From positions 62,001-126,000 of the forward strand of contig JAEEQH010000001.1 of NCBI GenBank assembly GCA_016285245.1: 64,000 nucleotides of DNA, in the 5' to 3' direction. Numbering within the stretch: the first letter of the stretch is position 1; every line of letters starts with the position of its first letter. This DNA is from Prevotella sp. GTDB lineage: Bacteria; Bacteroidota; Bacteroidia; Bacteroidales; Bacteroidaceae. Both the position numbers and the translations under genes were made by a program. Below the pieces are notes generated by a model, which saw only the letters and a program-made list of their open reading frames with translations, was not told the origin of the DNA and did no database searches. Below, piece after piece: positions 1 through 8,234 of the stretch.

Positions 1-43
1 GCAACAGGGCCAGGAGCCCTAGGAACAGTCTCACTCGTCTCAT
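1..43 (-). CDS. N-terminus of an exported protein (cut by window edge)
   Basis: An ATG on the minus strand at 43 opens a frame reading MRRVRLFLGLLALL, a basic start followed by a hydrophobic run as in a signal peptide. It begins about 10 bases after the stop of the GH51 gene, so it is probably the next gene of the same operon. Only 14 codons are visible, so nothing can be said about function. Confidence 0.55.
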   Translation of the reverse strand, partial: MRRVRLFLGLLALL

Positions 44-52
44 GGTTATAGT

Positions 53-1645
53 TTACTTGATGCTTAGCACGACGATGGACTTCGCGGGTATCTGGACGGT
101 GACCGTGTTCTTCTTCAGCTTCGCGTCCTTGTAGGGCTTCGGCGCGACGGCGGCGGGGTGGTCGAAGTCGTTGAAGTCGGCGACGTTCTTCGAGGTGAGA
201 ATTTCGCCGCTGACGGTCTTCGCCTGGTAGCCGGCGAGGTCAAAGTCGATGGTCTGTGCCTTGTCCAGCGAAACGTTGGTGACGGCGAGGACGATGCTGC
301 CGTCGGTGGTCTTAGCTGCCGATGCTGAGAGCATGGGGCAGGGGCGATAGCCGGCATCCTTGGCACCCTCCTTCTCCTTGAAGTAGGCCTTCGACACCTG
401 GATGGTCTCGCTCTCGAGGTCTACGGGCAGGTAGGTAGCCTCCTGGAACGGTGTGTACATACGGAAGACGTGGTACGTCGGTGTGAGCACCATGTGTCCC
501 GTTCCCTTCTGGTCGGTGAGGATCATCGACTGCAGCACGTTCACCACCTGTGCGATGTTGGCCATCTTCACACGTTCGGTATACTTGTGGAAGACGTTCA
601 GCGACAGCGACGCCACGAAGGCATCGCGCAGGGCGTTCTGCTGGTACAGGTGTCCGCTGATGGTGCCAGGCTCCTCGTCCCACCACGTGCCCCACTCGTC
701 GACGAGGAGTCCCACCTCGCCCTTCGGGTCTTTCTCGTCCATGATGGCCTTGTGCTTCTTGATGACCTCCTCAATCTCCAGACACTTGCCGAGTGCCCAG
801 TAGTACTGGTCGTTGTCGAACTTCGTGGCTGAGCCCTTCGGTCCGTCCCATCCCGAGCAGGTATAATAATGTAGTGAGACGCCCTGCATACGGTTGCCGA
901 TCTTGTCCATCAGCACTTCCGTCCACTTATAGTCGTAGTCCGAGGCGCCGCTGCCGATGCGGTAGAGCTTGTTGCCAGTATAGTCGCGGAGGTAGGTGTT
1001 GAACTTGCGGAACTCGTCCGAGTAGTACTCCGGCGTCATGTTGCCGCCGCAGCCCCATGCCTCGTTGCCGATGCCGAAATACTTCACCTTCCATGCCTTC
1101 TCGCGGCCGTTCTGACGGCGCAGACGGGCCATCGGTGTGTCGCCGTCGCTGGTCATGTACTCCACCCACTGTGCCATCTCCTTGACGGTGCCCGAGCCGA
1201 CGTTGCCACTGATGTAGGGCTCGCAGTCGAGCATTTCGCAGAGATTCAGGAACTCGTGTGTGCCGAAGGAGTTGTCCTCGATGGTGCCGCCCCAGTTGTT
1301 GTTACGGAGCGACGGGCGCTTGTCCTTCGGTCCTATGCCGTCCATCCAGTGATAGTCGTCGGCGAAGCAGCCGCCGGGCCATCGCAGCACGGGCACCTTC
1401 AGGGCCTTCAGTGCGTCGAACACATCCTTGCGGTAGCCTTGGATGTTAGGTATCGGCGACTGCTCACCCACCCACAGTCCGCCGTAGATGCACGTGCCGA
1501 GGTGTTCGGAGAACTGTCCGTAGATTTCGCGGTTGATCTTCGCTCCCGCCTGGTCGGCGTGGATGGTCGCCTTCACGTTTTCAGCGGCAGTTGCCGTCAT
1601 GCTGACAGCCATGGCGATGGCTGTTGTAAGAATCGTTTTCTTCAT
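53..1645 (-). CDS. GH51 alpha-L-arabinofuranosidase, exported
   Basis: 530 residues. A signal peptide (about residues 1-21, ending ATAAE) is followed by a GH51 (beta/alpha)8 barrel: [13 protein letters not shown] at 88-100, the acid/base motif GNEAW with Glu195, and the nucleophile motif VDEWGTWW with Glu317. A beta-sandwich follows to the C-terminus. The family releases terminal L-arabinofuranose from arabinan or arabinoxylan with retention of configuration; export suggests a periplasmic or surface role in plant polysaccharide use. It lies 30 bases downstream of a lipoprotein gene on the same strand and is followed closely by another exported protein, so an operon is likely. Substrate within GH51 cannot be fixed from sequence. 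Confidence 0.93.
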   Translation of the reverse strand: MKKTILTTAIAMAVSMTATAAENVKATIHADQAGAKINREIYGQFSEHLGTCIYGGLWVGEQSPIPNIQGYRKDVFDALKALKVPVLRWPGGCFADDYHWMDGIGPKDKRPSLRNNNWGGTIEDNSFGTHEFLNLCEMLDCEPYISGNVGSGTVKEMAQWVEYMTSDGDTPMARLRRQNGREKAWKVKYFGIGNEAWGCGGNMTPEYYSDEFRKFNTYLRDYTGNKLYRIGSGASDYDYKWTEVLMDKIGNRMQGVSLHYYTCSGWDGPKGSATKFDNDQYYWALGKCLEIEEVIKKHKAIMDEKDPKGEVGLLVDEWGTWWDEEPGTISGHLYQQNALRDAFVASLSLNVFHKYTERVKMANIAQVVNVLQSMILTDQKGTGHMVLTPTYHVFRMYTPFQEATYLPVDLESETIQVSKAYFKEKEGAKDAGYRPCPMLSASAAKTTDGSIVLAVTNVSLDKAQTIDFDLAGYQAKTVSGEILTSKNVADFNDFDHPAAVAPKPYKDAKLKKNTVTVQIPAKSIVVLSIK

Positions 1646-1675
1646 GTTTGTTTTAGGTTTACGTTATACTAATTC

Positions 1676-3031
1676 CTAGTCCTCTGCACCCTTCTGCGTC
1701 ACCTTGATGGTACAGGTGGTGATGCTCGTCGGGTCGTCCTTCTTCTTGTAGCCGTCGAGGGTGATGGTCGCTGTGCGGCCGTTCGCCTCCTGATTCTCCT
1801 TCACAGCCACCTTTATCGTAATCTTCTGGCTCTGCGTGTTGGGCGAGCTCACCTGTAGCTTGATGGACAGCCAGTCGGCGTCCTCGCTCTTGCGGTACTT
1901 CAGGTATTTGCAGTTCGTCTTGATGACCACCGTCTGGTCGTCCTCCACGTCCGCCGTGGCCTCAAACTCGCAGCTTGTGGGGTCGCTGTAGAGGTAGTAC
2001 TTGTCGTCCGCCAGCATCTTCACGTAGTTGGAGCCCTCCTTGGCATCGACGGTCTCTGTGGCGCGGTTGCCGTTCTTGTCGATGACGGTGACGGTGACGG
2101 AGCTGATGCTGACGGGGACGGTCACTAGGCCCTGTTCGTCGGTGGTGGCGACGTACACCTTACCCGTCTTGTTGTCCCTGACGATAACCGTTTTCTGCGT
2201 GTCGTCGGCACCCGTGTCGACGTTGATGACTGCCAGCTCTGAGCCCTTCGTCAGCTTGCTGGCCTTGACGGGACTGCTGGCGGCACCGCTCTGGGCGGTC
2301 ATCAGCCCTATTAGGTAGTCGCACGTCTCCTTGGTGATCTTGTTGATAAGCTCCTCGGTAGCGTCGTCACCGAGGATGTCCTTCATGGTCGCTTTCACGT
2401 TGCCGGCTATCTTGTTCGTCACGACGGTGCTGATATCCTGCCACGTGGTCTTGCCCTGCGTGACCTTCTTCAGCATCTGTAGCAGCTCCGTATGTTCCTG
2501 GCCTGTAGGCTGGTAGTAGATGGCGGCGGTAGCCACGGCCACCTTGGCGGCCACACGTGCCGCCAGCACTTTCTCCTGCACGGTCGTCGTCTCCTCGCGG
2601 GCAGCGGTGAGGATCTTGAACAGGTTACTGAAGTCGGTGGCGCGTGTCACGGTAGGCGTCAGCACGTCCGCCGTCTGCAGCCGTTTCAGGGCGGCCTCGT
2701 ACGTCTCGCTGTTCGCTATCAGCTTGGTGAAGGCATCGACGAGGCCACTGGCGTCACTTGTGTTGCCGATGCCGCAAATCAGGGTGCTGTCGGCATAGCC
2801 GTTGCTTATCAGCTTGACATACTCCAGACGCATGGTCTCCACCAGCGCGGCGAAGTCGAGGGCCTGCTTCAGGTCATCCAACCTGACGTTCTGGTCCTGC
2901 ACCCATACTGCACCGGAGTTTCCGGGAATCTCGATCATGTCCGTGTCAAACTTCTTGATGTCGTCATCGTCACAGGCCGTCGGCACCAGCATCATGGCTG
3001 CCAGCAGCAGATAGTAGAATCCTTTTTTCAT
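1676..3031 (-). CDS. Lipoprotein with C-terminal BACON-like domain
   Basis: 451 residues. The N-terminus is a lipoprotein signal with lipobox VPTAC (lipidated Cys20) followed by four aspartates, the acidic type associated in Bacteroidetes with transport to the cell surface. The middle is mostly helical with no recognised domain. Residues from about 350 have the pattern of a BACON/Ig-like beta domain, including ADWLSI and ending in ATITLDGYKKKDD...ITTCTIKVTQKG. BACON domains are common in Bacteroidetes surface carbohydrate-binding proteins. The gene sits 18 bases after the small exported ORF and 30 before the GH51 gene, so it may belong to the same arabinan-use operon. Specific ligand unknown. 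Confidence 0.75.
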   Translation of the reverse strand: MKKGFYYLLLAAMMLVPTACDDDDIKKFDTDMIEIPGNSGAVWVQDQNVRLDDLKQALDFAALVETMRLEYVKLISNGYADSTLICGIGNTSDASGLVDAFTKLIANSETYEAALKRLQTADVLTPTVTRATDFSNLFKILTAAREETTTVQEKVLAARVAAKVAVATAAIYYQPTGQEHTELLQMLKKVTQGKTTWQDISTVVTNKIAGNVKATMKDILGDDATEELINKITKETCDYLIGLMTAQSGAASSPVKASKLTKGSELAVINVDTGADDTQKTVIVRDNKTGKVYVATTDEQGLVTVPVSISSVTVTVIDKNGNRATETVDAKEGSNYVKMLADDKYYLYSDPTSCEFEATADVEDDQTVVIKTNCKYLKYRKSEDADWLSIKLQVSSPNTQSQKITIKVAVKENQEANGRTATITLDGYKKKDDPTSITTCTIKVTQKGAED

Positions 3032-3049
3032 AAGGTTTATGTTTAATGC

Positions 3050-3307
3050 TTAATTGTCTTCAGCCATCACTTTGATACACATGTAGCTGCACGCCCTGTA
3101 GTATGTCTCCTCGTACTCCGTGTTCACCGTGGCCGCCTTCACTGCCTTCACGGCTGCGAAGTACTCCTCCGTCTGCCGCGAGCTGTAAAACTGGAATGCC
3201 TCGTCCGTCATCCGCTGTATTTCGGGTGGCAGTTCCTTCTCTGCCCACAGGCTCGTTGAACACGTGGTCAGCAGCAGGAACAACAGTAAATGTGCTACTT
3301 TTGTCAT
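3050..3307 (-). CDS. Short exported peptide, possibly a truncated TPR-type sensor
   Basis: 85 residues. A hydrophobic signal sequence with possible lipobox (LLLTTC, Cys16) precedes a helical segment from about residue 30 (MTDEAFQFYSSRQTEEYF) that resembles the first repeat of the TPR-containing periplasmic part of Bacteroidetes sensor kinases; this resemblance is from memory and unverified. If correct, the gene is only the N-terminal stub of a longer ancestor. It is the first gene after a good minus-strand promoter and leads into the lipoprotein-GH51 operon, so it may also be an intact small exported protein. Confidence 0.5.
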   Translation of the reverse strand: MTKVAHLLLFLLLTTCSTSLWAEKELPPEIQRMTDEAFQFYSSRQTEEYFAAVKAVKAATVNTEYEETYYRACSYMCIKVMAEDN

Positions 3308-3328
3308 GTCTATTCGTCGTTTTGGCTA

Positions 3329-3336
3329 CAAAAGTA
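3329..3336 (-). promoter_or_regulatory. Probable -7 box of the lipoprotein/GH51 operon
   Basis: Minus strand reads TACTTTTG, matching the Bacteroidetes TAnnTTTG -7 element, 22 bases before the ATG of the 85-residue ORF. A clear -33 TTTG is not evident. Confidence 0.5.
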
Positions 3337-3412
3337 CGACAAAAAATGAAAAATGAAGAATAAAGAATGAAGAATTTTCTGCCACCATGGAAAGTTTTTC
3401 GAAAACAAACCT

Positions 3413-3420
3413 TAACTTTG
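3413..3420 (+). promoter_or_regulatory. -7 box before the STAS remnant
   Basis: TAACTTTG followed by CGG is a textbook Bacteroidetes -7 element. It lies 50 bases upstream of the ATG of the broken STAS gene, showing that the remnant kept its own promoter. Confidence 0.6.
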
Positions 3421-3469
3421 CGGCGAAAACCCGAAAGAGGGTGGTGAAAAGCTGAAAAAAGCGACGATC

Positions 3470-3620
3470 ATGACACAGATAGTGTAAGAAGGTGGGAAGA
3501 CCATCATTAAGACTGGTAGCCGTATCGACACGGTGACCGCCAACGAGTTAGAGAGTGCCATAAAGCCTGTCCTCGAGGAGACAGGGCTCAATCTGGAGAT
3601 GGACTGCTCGGAGCTGACCA
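3470..3620 (+). pseudogene. Broken STAS-domain (anti-sigma factor antagonist) gene
   Basis: From ATG 3470 the frame reads MTQIV, then TAA at 3485-3487, then continues without interruption as GGKTIIKTGSRIDTVTANEL and on through ESAIKPVLEETG to LNLEMDCSEL. This is the first half of a STAS anti-anti-sigma domain (usual pattern: G-R-L-D-T..A..LE, then DCS.L.YISSAGLR). The stop replaces what was probably GAA (Glu6), and the homology ends at about 3620, just before the expected serine-containing phosphorylation motif. Beyond that the bases belong to the antisense of the sensor kinase tail. So it carries two independent lesions: a nonsense codon and loss of the 3' half. Confidence 0.75.
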
Positions 3621-5591
3621 AACATCGTCCTCGCTTGGCAGTCCACCAGCCGGCTGCGGCTCCAAGGGAATCTCCAGCACAAAGCGGCTGCCGCCGGAGT
3701 ATTGAGTGTCCAGCGTCAGATTTCCCCCCATGAGCTGCACCACACGTTGGCAGAGGAAAAGTCCCAGTCCGAGGCCCTCGGTGAACATATTGAGCTTTGT
3801 GAACTTCTCAAAGACAAATTCTGCCTTCTCTGCCGGGATGCCCGGGCCCGTGTCTTCTACGGTGAAGCGGACGGCATCCTCGCCGGTCTCCACACGCATG
3901 GTCACGTTCCCCTTGCGGGTGAAGTGCAGCGCGTTGAAGAGCAGTTCGGTGAGCGCAATGAGTAAGTGGTGGCTGTTCGACTTCACGGTGAACCCTTCGG
4001 GGACTCTACAGTCCAGGCACGTGTGCAAGTCGGTGTTGATGAGGCTGTTAGCGCTGTCTATGGCCTCCTTAGCCAGCTCCTTGCAGTCTATCGTGTCGTC
4101 CGTGCGGATTGTCTGGTGGCTCTCGATGAGCGATGCCGTGAGCAGCTTGCTCACCATATAGTCCAGAGCAATCGTCTGGACGAACATCATCCCCGCAATC
4201 TGCTGCTTCTCGTCGTCGGGGATGGTCGAACAGTCGTCGCGCATAATCTGTGAGAAACCGTGTACAATGTTCAGCGGCGTACGTATCTGGTGCGACATGT
4301 CCTGCATGAACTGAGTCTTCTGTTCGCTGCCCTCACGAGCCAGCCGTGTAGCCTCCTCCAGCTCCCTTGTCCGGTGCTCAGTCTCCTGCTTCGTCCGTTC
4401 AGCCTCCCTGATGTGCTGGCTGATGCTTTGTCGCATCTGGCAGAAACTATTCTGCAGCTGTCCTATTAGGTCCGTGCGCTCGCTCCGTGGCAGAATCTTC
4501 TCGTAGTCGCCGTCACCAATCTGTCGCAGTTCGGCAGCTAGCATTCCCAACGGCTGTATGAAGTGGTTTACGATGCGGCGGCAGCCCAGTACGAGCAGCA
4601 TCAGTCCGATGACGAGCAGTGGTGGCAGTATGAAGTTCAGACTGTTGTAGCCGCGCAGCAGTTCGTTCGACGGGCATACCAGCGCCACACTCCACTGTGT
4701 GCCCTCCAGTGGGCGGTAAAGGACGATGTTCGACCTGCCGTCCATCTTCACCTCCATGTGTCCCGTCCGCCCGTTGGTCATCGCGTATCCCAGTGCCACG
4801 ATGTCAGTGCAGTCCCTGGGGTCGGTGTTGCTGAAGATGGTCTGCTTCAGCAACTTCGTGGTGTCAGGGTGTACGAAGTAGTGTCCGTCGGCGCCCAGCA
4901 TCATGAAGTACGAGTTTTTGTACGGGTGTTCGGCGGTGATGGTCTCTGTGAGTTTCTTCAGCGACAGGTCCGTCGATATCACGCCGATGAACCGTCCCCG
5001 CTCGTCGTGCAGCGGCACACAGTAGGAAGCAATCATCTCCGGACTGGACAGCGTCCCTGCATTGAAGTCGTCGAAGGGGTCCACCCAGCAGTCGCTATTC
5101 ATCCGCCGCGGAGTCTTGTACCACACCTTGTTATAATAGTCGTACTCCCCCTCGCGCACCGTGGCCACCGAGTCCTTCGCCGACTCGCCAGCCTCGCCGT
5201 TCTCCATACGTACGGAGTAGGCCGAGAAACCATACGCCTCGTTGGGGAAGTAGTCGGGTTCCATCGTGATCGAGCAGCCGTTGACGTGCGGGTGGTTTGC
5301 CACGATGCGGTGCGAATACTTCAGCAGCGCCTCCTGCCTGTGGTCCACGTTGATCAGCCACAGGATGTTGCGCGTTGCCGTCTCCAACTCCAGCATGTGC
5401 CCCTTCACGCGCAGCGCCGTGTTGTCGAGTACGTGCGATGCCTCGTCGATGGCCTCCTGGCGTATGATGTTGCGCGACTGCCAGTAGAGGAATCCCAGCG
5501 ACAGCGTGAAGACCAGTATGACGAGGAAGAGGATGTCCAGTGACAACCTTATCGACAGCGACTGGCGTATGTGCTTCCTCATCTCAATCAT
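3588..5591 (-). CDS. dCache-HAMP sensor histidine kinase
   Basis: 667 residues from ATG 5591; a longer in-frame reading from 5693 is rejected because it runs deep into the upstream gene. Transmembrane helix at about 16-37, an extracytoplasmic dCache-type sensor, a second helix (ILPPLLVIGLMLLVLG), HAMP, coiled coil, then HisKA with MSHQIRTPL (phosphoacceptor His434) and HATPase with N box ELLFNALHF, G1 DTGPGIP, F box FEKF and G2 GLGLGLFL. Its start overlaps the stop of the preceding sensor gene as ATGA, indicating translational coupling. The last 20 or so residues (after LEIPLEPQ) are read from the antisense of the STAS remnant and look non-native. No response regulator is adjacent. Confidence 0.9.
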   Translation of the reverse strand: MIEMRKHIRQSLSIRLSLDILFLVILVFTLSLGFLYWQSRNIIRQEAIDEASHVLDNTALRVKGHMLELETATRNILWLINVDHRQEALLKYSHRIVANHPHVNGCSITMEPDYFPNEAYGFSAYSVRMENGEAGESAKDSVATVREGEYDYYNKVWYKTPRRMNSDCWVDPFDDFNAGTLSSPEMIASYCVPLHDERGRFIGVISTDLSLKKLTETITAEHPYKNSYFMMLGADGHYFVHPDTTKLLKQTIFSNTDPRDCTDIVALGYAMTNGRTGHMEVKMDGRSNIVLYRPLEGTQWSVALVCPSNELLRGYNSLNFILPPLLVIGLMLLVLGCRRIVNHFIQPLGMLAAELRQIGDGDYEKILPRSERTDLIGQLQNSFCQMRQSISQHIREAERTKQETEHRTRELEEATRLAREGSEQKTQFMQDMSHQIRTPLNIVHGFSQIMRDDCSTIPDDEKQQIAGMMFVQTIALDYMVSKLLTASLIESHQTIRTDDTIDCKELAKEAIDSANSLINTDLHTCLDCRVPEGFTVKSNSHHLLIALTELLFNALHFTRKGNVTMRVETGEDAVRFTVEDTGPGIPAEKAEFVFEKFTKLNMFTEGLGLGLFLCQRVVQLMGGNLTLDTQYSGGSRFVLEIPLEPQPAGGLPSEDDVWSAPSSPSPD

Positions 5592-7057
5592 CGGCGGTCC
5601 TCCTTCCTCTTGTCTGCGATGTCCAGCAGGTTGCCCAGCAGGTCGGTTGTCGTCTCGGTGTGCGACTGTATCTTGTCCGCCATGTGCCGACACTCGTCGG
5701 CATCCATGTCGGCAACGTGCTGACGGAATTCCGTCACCGTGGCGTGGATGGCCTTGACAGCCTGTTCCATGCGGTCACTCATGTTCACAATCACGGCATC
5801 CTTCATGCGGTCAGCCTCCTGTGCTTGCTCGTAGGCCACCCTCAGGTCCTCGTTGCGCTGGCGCAGCACGTCCGTCAGGTGGGTGATGTGCGCTATATGC
5901 TGGCTGATGCTCTGCTGCATCTGTCTGAACGTATTCTGAACGTATCCCACCTCATCGCTGCGGTGGCTCTTCTCCACCGGCTCGTCGAGCCGTCCCTTGG
6001 CCATGCCCCGTGCCACGTCCACCAGGTGCTGCAGCGGCTGCAGCTGGCGGTGGCTGATGAATAGGCTGAACAGTGCCAGCAGCAGCAGTCCCGAGAGGCT
6101 GATGATCAGCGTGTAGCGCAGTAGCGAGTTGTAGGCGCTGAAGACGTCGCTCTCCGGACAGACGATGGCCACGCTCCATCCCGCGTTCTCAAACGGGTGG
6201 TAGAAGATGAAGTTCGCCTTGCCGTTCAGGTGCATCTTGCTGTGGCCGCTGTGTCCCGTCTTCATCGAGATGGCTGCCAGGTGAGCGTCGTTCCTGACGT
6301 CGCCGTAAGCCTCGTTGAAGAAAGCCTCGTGAGCCTTCAGCGTACTGTCGGGGTGGATAATCAGGTGCCCGTCAGTACTCATCACCGTGGCGTGTGAGTT
6401 CGGGAACGGACGAAGCGAGAGCACCAGGTCGGCAAACCATTTCATCGAGATGTCCGCCGACAGCACACCTACCAGCTCGCCGTTGCTGTCGTGCAGGGGC
6501 ATCCCGTACGAGGTGATAATCGTCGGTCTCCCGTGGTTCGCGTCTATGTAGGGGTCTATCCAGATGGGTTTTTCCTGATGCAGGGGTATAAAGTACCATT
6601 TCTCCCGAGTGTAAGGCTGTTGGCTGCCGTTCTCCACGACGTAAATCTCCGTCGGATCCTTCTGGCTGCGGTAGGCCCTCACCTCGTAGTAAGTCCCGTA
6701 CTGCGGATAGACCCCTGGCTCGAAGGCGATGGCACAGCCCTGGATGTGTGGGTTGATGGCCATCAGTTGCCGGCAGAGGCTATCCATGATTTCCGGCTGG
6801 TCCAGCCGTTTCTCTATCGTCCAGTGCATGCTGCGCGTAGCCGTCTCCACCTCGCTCAGCGTGTTGTCTATCAGCAACTCCGTGGTGTGCAGCGTCTGCC
6901 GTGCCTTCTCCATCGCCTCCAGATAGATGGACTGGCGGGCGTAGTGGAACATGATGAAGAGCGCCGCGACAAGGAGTATCGACACAAACCCCACCACCCA
7001 CAGAACAATCTGCGTGGTCAGCGAGTGTCTCGATTGTGTCTCCGTCAGTCTCTTCAT
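5588..7057 (-). CDS. dCache-HAMP sensor protein lacking a kinase domain
   Basis: 489 residues. Transmembrane helix at about 16-38, a dCache-type periplasmic sensor, a second helix (IISLSGLLLLALFSLFI), HAMP and a coiled coil. Where the partner kinase has its HisKA helix, this protein has VIVNMSDRMEQAVKAI (about 424-437): the phosphoacceptor His is replaced by Asp, and no HATPase follows. Overall layout and the stretch QNTFRQMQQSISQHI closely match the downstream kinase, so the two look like paralogues. The genes overlap by four bases. A role as co-sensor or regulator of the kinase is inferred. Confidence 0.85.
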   Translation of the reverse strand: MKRLTETQSRHSLTTQIVLWVVGFVSILLVAALFIMFHYARQSIYLEAMEKARQTLHTTELLIDNTLSEVETATRSMHWTIEKRLDQPEIMDSLCRQLMAINPHIQGCAIAFEPGVYPQYGTYYEVRAYRSQKDPTEIYVVENGSQQPYTREKWYFIPLHQEKPIWIDPYIDANHGRPTIITSYGMPLHDSNGELVGVLSADISMKWFADLVLSLRPFPNSHATVMSTDGHLIIHPDSTLKAHEAFFNEAYGDVRNDAHLAAISMKTGHSGHSKMHLNGKANFIFYHPFENAGWSVAIVCPESDVFSAYNSLLRYTLIISLSGLLLLALFSLFISHRQLQPLQHLVDVARGMAKGRLDEPVEKSHRSDEVGYVQNTFRQMQQSISQHIAHITHLTDVLRQRNEDLRVAYEQAQEADRMKDAVIVNMSDRMEQAVKAIHATVTEFRQHVADMDADECRHMADKIQSHTETTTDLLGNLLDIADKRKEDRR

Positions 7058-7089
7058 AGTACAAGAAACCTTTGTTTATGGTCTTTCGG

Positions 7090-7161
7090 TACCCCGACCG
7101 AGAATCGAACTCGGAACTAAGCTTTAGGAGAGCCTTGTTATATCCATTTAACTATCAGGGC
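7090..7161 (-). tRNA. tRNA-Arg (anticodon CCT)
   Basis: Minus strand folds as a 72-nt cloverleaf: acceptor GCCCTGA/TCGGGGT, D stem GTTA/TAAC, anticodon loop CTCCTAA (CCT), T arm CCGAG-TTCGATT-CTCGG, discriminator A. CCA is not encoded fully. It lies 33 bases upstream of the sensor gene start and reads toward it. Confidence 0.93.
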
Positions 7162-7175
7162 AACGTTTTTCGCTG

Positions 7176-7183
7176 CAAAGGTA
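7176..7183 (-). promoter_or_regulatory. -7 box for tRNA-Arg and perhaps the sensor genes
   Basis: Minus strand TACCTTTG followed by CAGCG, 14 bases before the tRNA 5' end. It is back to back with the tatA promoter about 45 bases away. Confidence 0.6.
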
Positions 7184-7227
7184 ATAAAAATTTGGCATAA
7201 AGTGTCACACATTACTCATTTTTTTTG

Positions 7228-7235
7228 TATCTTTG
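7228..7235 (+). promoter_or_regulatory. -7 box of tatA-tatC
   Basis: TATCTTTG, 27 bases before the ATG of tatA. This also shows that the in-frame TTG at 7233 lies inside the promoter and cannot be the tatA start. Confidence 0.65.
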
Positions 7236-7262
7236 CGGCAGTTTTTTTTAATTTATACGATT

Positions 7263-7472
7263 ATGACAGTATTAGGAATGCAGGGGATTCTCCTCTTCGG
7301 ACTGGGTATGCAGGAGATTCTGGTCATTGCCCTCATCGTGCTGCTGCTTTTCGGCGGCAAGAAGATACCCGAACTGATGAAGGGACTGGGCAAGGGCGTG
7401 AAGAGCTTCAAGGACGGCATGAAGGAAGTGACGGACGAAATTGACGCTACTAAGGAAGAGATTGAAAATTGA
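7263..7472 (+). CDS. tatA: Twin-arginine translocase subunit TatA/E
   Basis: 69 residues from ATG 7263. A single transmembrane helix ([20 protein letters not shown]) with the diagnostic FGGKKIPEL hinge is followed by an amphipathic helix ([17 protein letters not shown]) and an acidic tail, the full TatA pattern at typical short length. TatA oligomers form the size-variable passage for folded proteins with twin-arginine signals in the inner membrane. It overlaps tatC, its membrane partner, and no tatB is visible, consistent with the minimal TatAC systems of Bacteroidetes. Confidence 0.95.
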   Translation: MTVLGMQGILLFGLGMQEILVIALIVLLLFGGKKIPELMKGLGKGVKSFKDGMKEVTDEIDATKEEIEN

Positions 7473-8215
7473 AGAGTGAGACGGCGACATTCTGGGAGCA
7501 CCTCGATGCGCTGCGGTCGGTAATCATCCGTTCGCTCGTGGTAGTGGGTGTGGCGGCAGCGGTGGCATTTCTGCTGAAGGAGCCGCTGTTCCAAGTGGTG
7601 CTGGCTCCGCGCTCGAGCGACTTCTTCGTTTACCGATGGATGGGTGTGGAGCCCTTCGAGCTGCACTTGATGAACACCGGACTGACGGAGCAGTTCATGA
7701 TCCACATGAAGACGGCCCTCTACGCCGGACTGCTTTTGGCGTCGCCCTATGTGCTCTACCAGCTGTTCCGCTTCGTGTCGCCGGCGCTCTACGCCAATGA
7801 GAAGCGCTATGCAGTCTGGATCGTCGGTTCGGCGTACTTGATGTTCATCGTCGGTACGGCTATCGACTACTTCCTGATCTTCCCGCTGACGGTGCGCTTC
7901 CTGGGTACCTATCAGGTGAGCCCCGATGTGGCGAATATGCTGACCATCCAGTCGTATGTCGACACACTGATAGGCATGAGCCTGGTCATGGGCGTCGTCT
8001 TCGAACTGCCCGTGGTCTGCGGCCTGCTGGGGCGCATGGGGCTGCTCACGGCGCCGATGATGCAGCAGTACCGCCGTCATGCTGTGGTGGCCATCCTTGT
8101 AGTGTCGGCCATCATCACGCCGACGACGGACGTCTTTACGCTGCTGGTGGTGTCGCTCCCCATCTGGCTGCTCTACGAGGTCAGCATCGGGATAGTGAGA
8201 GTGGTGAAGAATTAA
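7469..8215 (+). CDS. tatC: Twin-arginine translocase subunit TatC
   Basis: 248 residues with six predicted transmembrane helices. It has the N-terminal TatC signature [10 protein letters not shown], the motif [16 protein letters not shown] in the second helix region, and [19 protein letters not shown] near the end. TatC binds twin-arginine signal peptides and recruits TatA. The start is TTG at 7469, overlapping the TGA of tatA by three bases; no ATG or GTG lies in frame nearby, so coupled translation is likely. Confidence 0.95.
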   Translation: MKSETATFWEHLDALRSVIIRSLVVVGVAAAVAFLLKEPLFQVVLAPRSSDFFVYRWMGVEPFELHLMNTGLTEQFMIHMKTALYAGLLLASPYVLYQLFRFVSPALYANEKRYAVWIVGSAYLMFIVGTAIDYFLIFPLTVRFLGTYQVSPDVANMLTIQSYVDTLIGMSLVMGVVFELPVVCGLLGRMGLLTAPMMQQYRRHAVVAILVVSAIITPTTDVFTLLVVSLPIWLLYEVSIGIVRVVKN

Positions 8216-8234
8216 GCATTAAGCATTGAGAAAT

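Noticed and set aside
5592..5693. N-terminal extension of the sensor kinase to 5693
   Set aside because: It would lie wholly inside the upstream sensor gene; the ATGA overlap at 5588-5591 gives a natural start followed by the first membrane helix.
7233..7262. Upstream TTG start for tatA
   Set aside because: The codon falls within the -7 promoter box, so it would not be transcribed.
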